From contig JAFQOY010000138.1 in assembly GCA_017412025.1 (NCBI GenBank), positions 1 to 50,950 of the forward strand: 50,950 nt of DNA. Direction: 5' to 3'. The notes below the pieces were generated by a model. That model saw only the letters and a program-made list of their open reading frames with translations. It made no database searches and was not told where the DNA came from. Shown one piece after another: positions 35,150 to 44,409 of this stretch. The stretch comes from Clostridia bacterium (GTDB lineage Bacteria > Bacillota_A > Clostridia > Christensenellales > Aristaeellaceae). The first letter of the stretch is position 1. Every line of letters begins with the position of its first letter. The translations under genes were made by a program, and so were the position numbers.

Positions 35150-35599
35150 ATGAGACTGGTCGTTCAGAGGGTTCTTGAGTCAAGCGTGTCGGTCGACGGC
35201 AGCGTTGTGGGGCGGATTGGCCGCGGATATATGGTGCTCTGCGGTGTTGAGGATGGCGATACGGAAAAGGATCTTGCATACTGCATCAAGAAAACCGTAG
35301 GTCTGCGCGTCTTTGAGGATGATGAGGGAAAGATGAACCGCTCCATTGCGGACGTCGGCGGAGAGATTCTGGCCATTTCCCAGTTTACGCTCCATGGCGA
35401 CGTCCGGCATGGGAATCGCCCGAGCTTTATCACCGCCGCCCGGCCGGAACTTGCCGTGCCGATGTACGAGGCATACTGCAGGGGACTCCGGGAAAATGGA
35501 ATTCATGTGGAGACCGGTATTTTTCAGGCGGATATGAAGGTATCGCTGATCAACGACGGGCCGGTGACGATTCTGATTGATTCCAGGAGGACTTTCTGA
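35150..35599 (+). CDS. dtd: D-aminoacyl-tRNA deacylase
   Basis: A 149-residue homodimeric enzyme that removes D-amino acids (and glycine from tRNA-Ala) from tRNA. SQFTLHGD is at 77-84 and the cis Gly-Pro motif NDGPVT at 135-140. The family start MRLVVQRVLESSV is conserved. It follows relA, the standard Bacillota order, and overlaps the next ATG by one base (TGATG). Confidence 0.96.
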   Translation: MRLVVQRVLESSVSVDGSVVGRIGRGYMVLCGVEDGDTEKDLAYCIKKTVGLRVFEDDEGKMNRSIADVGGEILAISQFTLHGDVRHGNRPSFITAARPELAVPMYEAYCRGLRENGIHVETGIFQADMKVSLINDGPVTILIDSRRTF

Positions 35600-36219
35600 T
35601 GACGCTGGATATCCGTACGGTTGAAGGTGGTCCGCTGCAGGTCAATACCTATGTGGTTGGCATTGAGGGCGGAGACAGTTGTGTTGTGATCGACCCGGGC
35701 GTTCCGGATATACAGGTGAATGAAGCTGTTGCCGGACGTACGGTGAGCGCGGTGCTGCTGACGCATGGGCATTTTGACCATATTCAATTTGCCGGGCACT
35801 GGCTTGACAAGGGCGCTAAGCTGTATGTGCATGAAAACGATGCGGAAATGATCCGTCAGCCCCATCTGAATCTGGCTGTGTTTGTGCTCAGGCAGGGATT
35901 GAGACTGCCCGAGCCGGATGTGAAGCTCCGGGAAGGGGATACGGTCTGTGAGGCGGGCATGACGTTTACCGTCCTGCATACGCCCGGGCACACTGAGGGC
36001 AGTGTCTGCTATCTGGCGGATGGCATACTTTTTTCGGGCGATACGATGTTTCAGCATTCGTACGGACGTACGGATTTTCCCGGCGGAAGCGATGAAAAGA
36101 TGTTCGCTTCTCTTGAGCGTCTTCTTGATCTTCATGAAGATACGGTCGTTTATCCCGGTCACGGCATGAAGACGAAGATTGCATGGGAACGGAGGTACTA
36201 CGGTGAGAATTGCGATTAA
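35599..36219 (+). CDS. MBL-fold metallo-hydrolase (glyoxalase II-like)
   Basis: A 206-residue metallo-beta-lactamase-fold hydrolase. The metal site HGHFDH is at 56-61, with a later HTPGHTEGS, FSGDTMF and a closing VYPGHG, the usual glyoxalase II-like set. The substrate is unknown; such genes commonly sit between dtd and hemZ in Clostridia. It overlaps the downstream hemZ start by 17 bases. Confidence 0.92.
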   Translation: MTLDIRTVEGGPLQVNTYVVGIEGGDSCVVIDPGVPDIQVNEAVAGRTVSAVLLTHGHFDHIQFAGHWLDKGAKLYVHENDAEMIRQPHLNLAVFVLRQGLRLPEPDVKLREGDTVCEAGMTFTVLHTPGHTEGSVCYLADGILFSGDTMFQHSYGRTDFPGGSDEKMFASLERLLDLHEDTVVYPGHGMKTKIAWERRYYGENCD

Positions 36220-37684
36220 AACGCCGTTTGAAGGCTTTCGCAATGATATCGCAGACGTCGTACGCTTGTTTTACGGCGAGGGCGCGGCGGTCAATCCGGA
36301 TGAGGCCTGCGATGCAGAGCTGATCCACACCCATCAGCTGAGGCAGGATGTATGGGAAACCAGGTTTTCCTTCGTCGACGGAGACGCCGTGTATGAGCAT
36401 TCGCTCAGCGCTGATGCATGCCTTGACGGCGGGCTTGAGGAAAAACGGCAGCTGAAGCGCCTGATCAAGCGATGCTGCTATCAGCTGCTGAAGACTTATA
36501 CCGGCAGGCGACCGGCATGGGGGTCCTTAACAGGCATCCGCCCGACAAGGCTGTATTATCAGCAGATGGAACAGGGCAAAAGCCGCAATGACGCCAGGCT
36601 TGCGCTCAAGGATCTGTTTGATTTGTCGGATGAAAAGATCGATCTGCTTGATGAGATCATCTCGGCGCAGGAAGGCCTGATTGAAAGAAGCGTCAACGCA
36701 TGCGATTTGTATATAGGCATTCCCTTCTGCACGACGCGATGCGCCTATTGCTCATTTTCATCAGGCGAAATCGGCAACGGCAGGCTGGTGGAGCCGTATC
36801 TGGAAGCGCTGTTTCACGAGATTGATCTGTGCAGCCAGATGGCGAAGGAGCAGGGGCTTGATATCCGCGTAGCCTATATCGGCGGCGGAACGCCAAGCAG
36901 CCTTACGACGCAGCAGCTTGACAGTCTGCTTGTGCATATGCAAAAGCGCTTTGGCGTTTTTGAAGAGCTGACGGTAGAAGCCGGAAGACCGGATACCCTT
37001 GACCGCGATAAGCTGTCCATGCTGCGCAGTCATCCGGTTACGCGCATCAGCATCAATCCTCAGACCATGAACGATGAAACGCTCCGCGTGATCGGCCGTG
37101 CGCATACTGCGCAGCAGACGAAGGACTGCTATGCGCTTGCACGCGCATTGGGATTTGACGATATCAACATGGATGTCATCGCGGCGCTTCCGGGCGAGGA
37201 TTACGATATGTTTGCCCGCACGCTTGAGCAAATCAAGGAGATGAATCCGGATAGTCTGACGGTTCATACGTTGGCGATCAAGCGTTCCTCCAGGCTGCAC
37301 GAAATGCACTATCAGCAGCGCGAGGAGGATGTTGCGCGCATGGTGGAGCTGGGCAGAAAAACAGCGCATGATATGGATATGCGCGCGTATTATCTCTATC
37401 GCCAGAAATACATGGCGGAGAACCTGGAAAACGTTGGCTATGCCAAACCGCATCGTATCTGCCGCTACAACATCGACAACATGGAGGAGACCACCAGCGT
37501 GCTTGCGCTGGGCGCAGGCGGAATCTCCAAGTGTGTGATGCGTCAGGAGGAAAAGATTCTCCGGGCGCCGAATATAGCCAATATTGAGCAGTATATCGCC
37601 CGTGTGGATGAAATGGTGGAACGAAAGCGATCCGTCTTTAATGAAAAAGCGCGGTTGATTCGTGCAGCGGCGGAAGGAGTGTGA
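36203..37684 (+). CDS. hemZ: Coproporphyrinogen dehydrogenase-like radical SAM protein HemZ
   Basis: A 493-residue radical SAM protein of the HemN/HemZ class. The cluster motif is Cys176, Cys180, Cys183 (CTTRCAYC), followed by IGGGTPSSL and the NMDVIAALPGE block. The first 160 residues are the HemZ-specific N-terminal domain, with GRRPAWGSLTGIRPTR. HemZ has been linked to oxygen-independent coproporphyrinogen oxidation, but in anaerobes without other haem genes nearby the true role is uncertain. The frame opens at 36179; GTG 36203 with GGAGG seven bases upstream is preferred. Confidence 0.9.
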   Translation: MRIAIKTPFEGFRNDIADVVRLFYGEGAAVNPDEACDAELIHTHQLRQDVWETRFSFVDGDAVYEHSLSADACLDGGLEEKRQLKRLIKRCCYQLLKTYTGRRPAWGSLTGIRPTRLYYQQMEQGKSRNDARLALKDLFDLSDEKIDLLDEIISAQEGLIERSVNACDLYIGIPFCTTRCAYCSFSSGEIGNGRLVEPYLEALFHEIDLCSQMAKEQGLDIRVAYIGGGTPSSLTTQQLDSLLVHMQKRFGVFEELTVEAGRPDTLDRDKLSMLRSHPVTRISINPQTMNDETLRVIGRAHTAQQTKDCYALARALGFDDINMDVIAALPGEDYDMFARTLEQIKEMNPDSLTVHTLAIKRSSRLHEMHYQQREEDVARMVELGRKTAHDMDMRAYYLYRQKYMAENLENVGYAKPHRICRYNIDNMEETTSVLALGAGGISKCVMRQEEKILRAPNIANIEQYIARVDEMVERKRSVFNEKARLIRAAAEGV

Positions 37685-37691
37685 GCAGGAT

Positions 37692-38699
37692 ATGGTCATC
37701 AGCGATAAACAGGAACTCAGGCGCTGCGTCAAGCAGTGCGTCCGGCGGGCTTCTGTCTGCGAGGCGGAGCTTGCCTTTGACGTCATGACAGGCGATCTGG
37801 GTATAGAAGCCATGCTGGACGTATGGGCCAGGTCGGCGTCCTCTCCTTCGGAATCGCTGCGCCGGTCCTGCGCAGATCAGACGCCGTTTGCGCCGGATGC
37901 CGCCGCCATGTTCGCTGCGCTTGATGCGATGAATTTTCCCCGGCATGATCTTGACCGGGCGCAGGCGATGGAGCGGAGTTATGACCGCAGTGCATATATC
38001 CGCGAGGTGCTTGACGTGATGCGTGCCAGATGCGTGCTTGTGCGTGTTCAGCTGGATCAGGCGGATCAGACGGCGTTTGACGACGATCGTCTGCAGCCGC
38101 TGCTGGATGTACCTGCTTCGGTATTTGCGCCGGGGCGGTATGGCGTTGACTATGCGCAGGCGGCCAAACGGATTTCAGATGCGGCTGCGATGTGCGGCGC
38201 AAGGAATGTGAGGCTTTCCGCTTTTGATGAACAGGCGCTTCGTTACTGTCTGCTGCCGGTCTGTCAGGATGCAGGTCTTTCGCTGCATATTCATCTGAAG
38301 AATGAGGAGGAGCTTGAGCGCTTTGCCTTTCTTCTTGATGCGTTTGACGGCGTTCACGCGCTGGTCAGCACGGTGCATGATTTGCAGCGCAGGCTGATTT
38401 CGCTTGCGTCCAGGCGTGTGCGTATGCTTGTTGCGCTTTCGGATGTATCGCTTCTGGGTGAAGCGCTGGCGATGCTCGGTACGTCGCGCATCGTTCCCTA
38501 CAGTGCGCGGACGTCGCTTCCTGAACTGATGCTTGGGCGATGGGTCAACGCACGCGAGAACATCTGGCAGGCGCTATGCGAGGCATATCTGCCGCTTGCC
38601 CGTGCCGGTTATGAGCTGCAAAGTGCGGCGATTGAAAGAGACGTCAACCGTTTGCTCTGCGGCAATCTGTTGTCCCTGTGCCTGCCGCAGGAAGTCTGA
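37692..38699 (+). CDS. Unrecognised protein, possibly a degenerate amidohydrolase-like barrel
   Basis: A 335-residue protein I cannot assign firmly. The order of segments and the C-terminal part (LPELMLGRWVNARENIWQALCEAY, then DVNRLLCGNLL) are reminiscent of uronate isomerase-like amidohydrolases. The N-terminal HxH metal motif expected there is not visible (SVCEAELAFDV occupies a similar place). It has no signal peptide or membrane segment. It starts 7 bases after hemZ, so it is probably translated with it. The start is uncertain: ATG 37692 follows AGCAGGAT, with GGAAGGAG further upstream, and the frame is open to 37662. Confidence 0.7.
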   Translation: MVISDKQELRRCVKQCVRRASVCEAELAFDVMTGDLGIEAMLDVWARSASSPSESLRRSCADQTPFAPDAAAMFAALDAMNFPRHDLDRAQAMERSYDRSAYIREVLDVMRARCVLVRVQLDQADQTAFDDDRLQPLLDVPASVFAPGRYGVDYAQAAKRISDAAAMCGARNVRLSAFDEQALRYCLLPVCQDAGLSLHIHLKNEEELERFAFLLDAFDGVHALVSTVHDLQRRLISLASRRVRMLVALSDVSLLGEALAMLGTSRIVPYSARTSLPELMLGRWVNARENIWQALCEAYLPLARAGYELQSAAIERDVNRLLCGNLLSLCLPQEV

Positions 38700-38736
38700 T
38701 GTATGAAAAACGAAGAGTTTTAAGGAGGTAATTCTG

Positions 38737-39264
38737 ATGAATCCGATTTTTACGATTGAAATGGAAAATGGCATGACCATGAAGGGCGAACTCTATCCGG
38801 AGATTGCGCCGACGAGCGTCGCGAACTTCATCGAGCTGGCCAACAGCGGTTTTTATGACGGCGTGATCTTTCACCGTGTGATTCCGGGCTTTATGATCCA
38901 GGGCGGCGACCCGAAGGGTCAGGGAATCGGCGGTCCGGGCTACTGCATCAAGGGTGAGTTCACCCGCAATGGCTTCCGCAATGATCTCAAGCACACCCGC
39001 GGCGTGCTCTCCATGGCCCGCAGCATGATGCCGAACTCTGCCGGTTCTCAGTTCTTCATCATGGTGGAAACCTCTCCGCATCTTGACGGCCAGTATGCCG
39101 CCTTTGGCAAGGTGACCGAGGGCATGGAAACGGCGGATTATATCGTCAGCGTGCCGCGCGACCGCATGGATAAGCCGTTTGAGGATCAGCGCATGAAGGC
39201 CGTGCGTGTGGAGACGTTCGGCGAAACCTATACCTTTGAGAAGATGAAGAGCAGCCGCTTCTGA
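38737..39264 (+). CDS. Cyclophilin-type peptidyl-prolyl cis-trans isomerase
   Basis: A 175-residue cyclophilin without signal peptide, so probably cytosolic. It shows NFIELANSGFYDGVIFHRVIPGFMIQGGDPKG in the catalytic half (Arg of FHRV), SMARS, SAGSQFFIM and LDGQYAAFGKV. It catalyses proline isomerisation in protein folding. A strong AAGGAGGTAATTCTG leader precedes the ATG. Confidence 0.96.
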   Translation: MNPIFTIEMENGMTMKGELYPEIAPTSVANFIELANSGFYDGVIFHRVIPGFMIQGGDPKGQGIGGPGYCIKGEFTRNGFRNDLKHTRGVLSMARSMMPNSAGSQFFIMVETSPHLDGQYAAFGKVTEGMETADYIVSVPRDRMDKPFEDQRMKAVRVETFGETYTFEKMKSSRF

Positions 39265-39277
39265 GCCGGAGGATGCT

Positions 39278-39538
39278 GTGAAGAAGAATAAAGTTGTCAT
39301 TCATCTGATGGGACGCGATTATTCGCTTCTGTCCGACAGACCGGAGGAGCAGGTGCAGCGCATAGCGCGCTATGTTGATCGCAAAATGCGCGAGATATCC
39401 ATCACTACGCGGGCGGGCGATTCCATGGTCGCCACGCTTACGGCTGTGATGCTGGCCGACGAGCTGTTTCGTGCGCAGGATGAGAATGTACGACTGAAAC
39501 GTGAACTGGCTGAACGGACAAAGAACGAAGAAGCCTGA
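39278..39538 (+). CDS. zapA: Cell division protein ZapA
   Basis: An 86-residue ZapA that bundles FtsZ filaments at midcell. It has the family start VVIHLMGRDYSLLSDRPEEQVQRIARYVD and a helical tail (ADELFRAQDENVRLKRELAERTK) that forms a coiled coil. The start is GTG after GGAGGATGCT. It lies ahead of a U32 peptidase and mutS2, close to the zapA-to-mutS2 order of other Bacillota. Confidence 0.93.
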   Translation: MKKNKVVIHLMGRDYSLLSDRPEEQVQRIARYVDRKMREISITTRAGDSMVATLTAVMLADELFRAQDENVRLKRELAERTKNEEA

Positions 39539-39546
39539 AATGTGCA

Positions 39547-39589
39547 GCGGCGGCATGAGGGGAACCTGTGTCGCCGCGCTTTGGTTTTT
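39547..39589 (+). terminator. Weak hairpin after zapA
   Basis: GCGGCG (39547-39552) can pair with CGCCGC (39572-39577) across a 19-base loop, and a TTTTT run follows at 39585. It may attenuate transcription into the U32 gene, but the loop is large. Confidence 0.3.
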
Positions 39590-39624
39590 CCTGGTATGTG
39601 TGCGGGTTAACCGCTGGAGGGATT

Positions 39625-41970
39625 ATGGAACTGCTATCGCCTGCCGGCAATCGCGATGCGCTTGTCGCCGCTGTTTCCTGCGGCGCAGACGCTGTTTATC
39701 TTGGCTATACCGCCTTTGGCGCGCGCAGCTATGCCGGCAATTTCGACGCACAGCAGCTGAGAGAAGCCGTTGAATACGCGCATGAGCGCGGTAAAAAGAT
39801 CTATGTGACGGTCAATACGCTGGTCAAGCAATGCGAAACAGACGATCTGTGCGATGTGCTTGAATTGCTTGCCAATGTTGGGGCGGACGCTGCAATCGTG
39901 CAGGATATGGGCGTGGTCAGGATCTGCCGTGAACGCTTTCCGGAGATCACGCTGCATGCAAGCACGCAAATGACGGTCAACAACGCGCAGGGCGCTAAAA
40001 AGCTCAGAAGTATGGGTGTTTCCCGCGTTGTGCCGGCACGCGAGTGCTCGCTCTCCGAGCTTTCCAGAATGGCTGCAACCGGCGCGGAGATCGAAGCTTT
40101 TGCGCACGGCGCATTGTGTGTGGCGGTTTCGGGTCAGTGCCTGTTTTCAAGCATGATCGGCGGACGCAGCGGCAATCGGGGAAAGTGCGCCCAGCCGTGT
40201 CGGCTGCCGTATCAGCTGGATAGAGGGCAGAGCGGCTATCTGCTTTCGACAAAGGATCTGATGCTGATTGACCATATTCCGCAGATGCGCGATGCCGGCG
40301 TGTACTCGTATAAGCTGGAAGGTCGCATGAAACGTCCGGAATATGTGGGTGTGGTGACGCGCGCATACCGTGAAGCGATTGATGCGGCCATGGCGCATGT
40401 GCCCTATCATCCGGACGAAAAGACCATTCAGGATCTCAGACAGGTTTTCAACCGGGGCGGATTTACAAAGGGCTACGTGATGGATTGCAGCAATGCCGCG
40501 CTGATGAGTTGGGAACGCCCGAATCACTGGGGCGTCCGCATCGGAAAGATCACATCATTGCGTGGGCCTTTGGCCAGAGTCCTGCTGGAAAAGGATCTCA
40601 ACGACGGCGACGGTCTGCAGGTTCGGGCAAAAGAGGAAACGGATTTGACCTATTCCGGCAATGGCGCTATGCGCGGAGAGGAAGCCATTATCCGCATTGC
40701 AAATGGCAGATATAAACCGGGCGACGCCGTGTACCGTTTGACAGATGCGGTGCAGATGGCGCAGATCCGTGAAATCATGGGGCGGGAGCAGGTAAGAATA
40801 CCGCTCCGGGCGACGTTGTTTGCCATGCCGGGCGAGCATCCGCAATTGAAGCTGGAGGATCGGGATGGTCACAGGGTCGCTGTTTCAGGCGAACAGCCTG
40901 TAGACTGCGCGCAGCAGCGGGCGCTTGATCATCAGAGCGTCATGAAGCAGCTTGCCAAAACGGGCGGAACGCCGTATACAGTAGAAGAACTGACGCTTTG
41001 CAGTGAGAATGCATTTATGACGGCGGGCATGCTCAATGCGCTGAGACGGGATGCGCTTGACGCCATGCGTCTGGCGCGCACGCAGGTCAGGAGAGATAAA
41101 ACGACCAGCGAGTGCGTTCCTGTTCATCTGCCCGATGCTGAGCGGCTGCTGATCGTTCAGGGAGAGCGGCTTGATGATGCGAAGGCGCTGCTTGACGCTG
41201 GCGCCGACGTGTTTTATTGGGAACCGCAGGTGTTGATCCCGGAGCAGATTCTGCGCGATTTGCACAGTGCGCAGGATATAAAGCCTGTGCTTGTGCTTCC
41301 TGCGATGATGAAAACACAGGAGCTTGACGAGATTTATCGCCTGGTATGCGGCCATAAGGAACGGTTTGGCGGCGTCGTGCTTTCCAATATCGGTCAGTTT
41401 GATTTTGAGTGGCCTGTTCCTGTCTATGGCGCGCAGGGACTCAATGTGATGAATCATGAATGCGCATCGCTGTATACGCAATTGGGCGCAAAGAGGCTTT
41501 CTGCCTCCTGCGAACTCAGTCTCAAGGAATTGCGTGAGCTGACTGCATATGGCGGTAATTATGAGATTGAGGCATATGGGCGCACAATGCTGATGCTGCT
41601 CAATCACTGTCCGGTGCGCACGAGCCGCGGTGATGAGAAGCAGGACAGCGCCTGCAATGCATGCGCTGCAAGCGGCGGCATGCCGGAAGTCTATACAGAC
41701 AGGAAGGGATACCGTTTTCCACTGAAAAGGCTTAGAATGGCACACGGATGTATGGTCAGGCTTTATAACAGCATGATCACCGATATGTCCCGGTATGCCG
41801 GCAGACTGCATGACGCAGGGGTCAGCCTGCGCGTCAGCTTTACCGATGAGACGCTGGACAGGCAGAAGGAGATTGTCGCTTCTTATCGAAGCATTTTGAA
41901 TCATGGCTGCGCACAGCATGCGGCAGCAGAGAATACGACGTCCGGTCATCTTCTCCGCGGCGTCGAGTAA
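39625..41970 (+). CDS. U32-family peptidase with DUF3656-like C terminus (RlhA-like)
   Basis: A 781-residue U32-family protein. The U32 signature EAFAHGALCVAVSGQCLFS is near 157-175, with further cysteines in GNRGKCAQPCRLPY and in the C-terminal half (NHCPVRTSR; DSACNACAA), which suit an iron-sulfur cluster. The U32 plus DUF3656 layout is like E. coli RlhA, which hydroxylates 23S rRNA, so an RNA-modifying role is at least as likely as a protease one. The frame opens at 39568, but ATG 39625 after GGAGGGATT begins the conserved MELLSPAGN. mutS2 follows after 10 bases. Confidence 0.9.
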   Translation: MELLSPAGNRDALVAAVSCGADAVYLGYTAFGARSYAGNFDAQQLREAVEYAHERGKKIYVTVNTLVKQCETDDLCDVLELLANVGADAAIVQDMGVVRICRERFPEITLHASTQMTVNNAQGAKKLRSMGVSRVVPARECSLSELSRMAATGAEIEAFAHGALCVAVSGQCLFSSMIGGRSGNRGKCAQPCRLPYQLDRGQSGYLLSTKDLMLIDHIPQMRDAGVYSYKLEGRMKRPEYVGVVTRAYREAIDAAMAHVPYHPDEKTIQDLRQVFNRGGFTKGYVMDCSNAALMSWERPNHWGVRIGKITSLRGPLARVLLEKDLNDGDGLQVRAKEETDLTYSGNGAMRGEEAIIRIANGRYKPGDAVYRLTDAVQMAQIREIMGREQVRIPLRATLFAMPGEHPQLKLEDRDGHRVAVSGEQPVDCAQQRALDHQSVMKQLAKTGGTPYTVEELTLCSENAFMTAGMLNALRRDALDAMRLARTQVRRDKTTSECVPVHLPDAERLLIVQGERLDDAKALLDAGADVFYWEPQVLIPEQILRDLHSAQDIKPVLVLPAMMKTQELDEIYRLVCGHKERFGGVVLSNIGQFDFEWPVPVYGAQGLNVMNHECASLYTQLGAKRLSASCELSLKELRELTAYGGNYEIEAYGRTMLMLLNHCPVRTSRGDEKQDSACNACAASGGMPEVYTDRKGYRFPLKRLRMAHGCMVRLYNSMITDMSRYAGRLHDAGVSLRVSFTDETLDRQKEIVASYRSILNHGCAQHAAAENTTSGHLLRGVE

Positions 41971-41980
41971 AGGAGATACC

Positions 41981-44353
41981 ATGACTGAAAGATCACTGCG
42001 CGTTCTTGAATTCAATAAAATCCGCGCCCAGCTCTCGCAGTATTGTGTGTCTGATATGGGTATTGCGCTTTGCGAAGCGCTTCAGCCCTCCGGCAGCATC
42101 GAAGACGTTCGGCGTATGCAGCAGGAGACGCGTGAGGCGCATGATGTGCTGACCTATCTGGGCGGCACGCCGATGATTGCTTTTCATGACGTGCGCAAGC
42201 AGCTTCATCTGGCTGAAATCGGCTCGGCCCTCTCTCCGCGCGCGCTGATGGATATCGGCGCATCGCTCAGAGCGGCGCGCTCTGCACGCGATGCTCTGGT
42301 CAACGAGCGCGAGGGAACGCCGATGATCTCAGCAAATGCATCCCGTCTTTCCACATTCCGCCAGATTGAGCAGGCGATTTTCGACGCTATCATCAGCGAG
42401 GAGGAGATTGCGGACAGAGCAAGCTCCGAGCTGTTTAATATCCGCCGGAAGATGCGCGCCTGCAATGAGCGTGTGCGTGAGCGGCTCAACAGCATGATTC
42501 ACAGTCAGAGCTTCCAGAAGTATCTTCAGGAGGCGATTATCACGATGCGCGGAGAACGGTATGTTCTGCCGGTCAAGCAGGAATATCGTTCGATGGTACC
42601 AGGTATTGTGCACGATCAGTCGGCGACCGGCGCGACGATCTTTGTCGAGCCAATGTCTGTTGTTGAGATCGGCAACGAGCTCAAGCAGCTTATTGCCAGC
42701 GAGCATGCCGAAATCGAACGGATTCTGCGTATGCTTTCCGCTCAGATTGCGCCGGAAGCCGCGGCAATGGCGGATAACCTGGCCATTCTGGCTCAGCTGG
42801 ATTTTGCATTTGCAAAAGCGTCGCTGGCCAGAGAGATGTTTGCCGTGGAGCCGAAGATCAACGATCAGCGAAAGATCCGAATCGTTCGCGGACGGCATCC
42901 GCTGATTGATCCGCAGAAGGTTGTTCCGCTGGATATCCGCCTTGGCGACGACTTTACAACGCTGATCATCACAGGCCCCAATACCGGCGGCAAGACCGTG
43001 ACGCTGAAGACGACCGGCCTGTTTACGCTCATGGCTCAGGCGGGTCTTCATGTTCCTGCTGAATACGGTACGGAGCTTGCCGTATTTGACGACGTCTTTG
43101 CCGATATCGGCGATGAGCAGTCCATTGAGCAGTCGCTTTCCACGTTCTCGGGACATATGAAAAACATTGTGTCGATTCTTGAAAATGTGACGCCGGATTC
43201 CCTTGTGCTCTTTGACGAGCTTGGCGCCGGAACAGACCCGACCGAAGGCGCGGCGCTCGCGCAGGCGATTCTATCTACGCTGCTGACCATGCATACGCGT
43301 ACGGTTGCCACCACGCATTACAGCGAGCTTAAGGAATATGCGCTGACGACGCCCGAGGTTGAAAATGCTTCTGTGGAGTTTGACGTATCTACGCTCAGGC
43401 CGACTTACAGGCTTTCTATCGGTATTCCTGGAAAGTCAAATGCATTTGAGATTTCGCGCAAGCTTGGTCTGCCTGAGTATGTGATCGGCAAGGCCAAGGA
43501 TCTGCTTTCCAAAGAGGCAGTGCGGTTTGAAGACGTCATTGCAAACGCGGAATACCACCGGCAGATTGCGGAAAAGGAACGAAAGATCGCTGAAGAGGCG
43601 CGTCAGGAGATGGTTGCCATCCGCAATCAGGCTGAGGCGGAGCGTAAAAAGCTGGAAGATCAGCGTGATCGTGCGATCAGGAAGGCGAAGGACGAGGCAA
43701 AGCGTATCGTGGAAAATGCCAGGCGCGAGTCGGAAGCGGTTATCGCGGAGCTTCGCGCAATGAAAAAGGCCGGTGGAGCGCAGGAGCATGAAATCCAGCG
43801 TGTAAAAAAGAAGATGGAGCAGACGCAGGATGCGCTTGTTGAGAAGAAAGAGGTGGGCGGAGAGATTCCCAAATCTGTCAAGCCCGGCGATATGGTCCGC
43901 ATTGCTTCCATGGATATGGAGGCAACCATTGTCTCTGAGCCGGACAGCAAGGGATTTGTTCAGCTTAAGGTCGGCATGATGAAGATGCGCGCTCAGCTCA
44001 GCGATCTGCGTACGATGACGTCCACGCAGCAGATGCTCAAAAAAGAGCAGAAAAAGCTTGAACGCAAGAAATCCATGCGTGAGCAGCGTGTGGATATCAC
44101 CATGCGTGCGGTCAGGCAGGAACTGGATGTGCGCGGCATGGCGCTTGACGAGGCTGTTCCTGAGGTACAGAAATTCCTGGATGACGCCATGCTTTCCTCC
44201 CTCGGCGAAGTATCCATCATTCACGGAAACGGCATGGGCGTTCTGCGTTCGGGTATTCAGGATTGTCTCCGGCGTCATCCCTGCGTGAGCAGCTTCCGTC
44301 TGGGAAGATACGGAGAGGGCGAAACGGGCGTAACCATTGTGTCTCTCAAATGA
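41981..44353 (+). CDS. mutS2: Endonuclease/ribosome-rescue ATPase MutS2
   Basis: A 790-residue MutS2. The core domain gives way to the ATPase with Walker A GPNTGGKT near 332-339, VFDDVFADIGDEQSIEQSLSTFSGHM, and Walker B LVLFDELGAGTDPTEG. A long coiled coil (about 520-640) and a C-terminal Smr nuclease domain follow, with DVRGM and IIHGNGMGVLR (the usual HGKG is HGNG here). MutS2 has been linked to suppression of recombination and to splitting collided ribosomes in Bacillus. ATG 41981 follows AAAGGAGAT; the frame opening at 41903 is within the previous gene. Confidence 0.96.
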   Translation: MTERSLRVLEFNKIRAQLSQYCVSDMGIALCEALQPSGSIEDVRRMQQETREAHDVLTYLGGTPMIAFHDVRKQLHLAEIGSALSPRALMDIGASLRAARSARDALVNEREGTPMISANASRLSTFRQIEQAIFDAIISEEEIADRASSELFNIRRKMRACNERVRERLNSMIHSQSFQKYLQEAIITMRGERYVLPVKQEYRSMVPGIVHDQSATGATIFVEPMSVVEIGNELKQLIASEHAEIERILRMLSAQIAPEAAAMADNLAILAQLDFAFAKASLAREMFAVEPKINDQRKIRIVRGRHPLIDPQKVVPLDIRLGDDFTTLIITGPNTGGKTVTLKTTGLFTLMAQAGLHVPAEYGTELAVFDDVFADIGDEQSIEQSLSTFSGHMKNIVSILENVTPDSLVLFDELGAGTDPTEGAALAQAILSTLLTMHTRTVATTHYSELKEYALTTPEVENASVEFDVSTLRPTYRLSIGIPGKSNAFEISRKLGLPEYVIGKAKDLLSKEAVRFEDVIANAEYHRQIAEKERKIAEEARQEMVAIRNQAEAERKKLEDQRDRAIRKAKDEAKRIVENARRESEAVIAELRAMKKAGGAQEHEIQRVKKKMEQTQDALVEKKEVGGEIPKSVKPGDMVRIASMDMEATIVSEPDSKGFVQLKVGMMKMRAQLSDLRTMTSTQQMLKKEQKKLERKKSMREQRVDITMRAVRQELDVRGMALDEAVPEVQKFLDDAMLSSLGEVSIIHGNGMGVLRSGIQDCLRRHPCVSSFRLGRYGEGETGVTIVSLK

Positions 44354-44409
44354 TTCAATGCTGATTCCATGTCATAAACAGTCGTCATTCCGGTTAGGAT
44401 AACTCCGGG

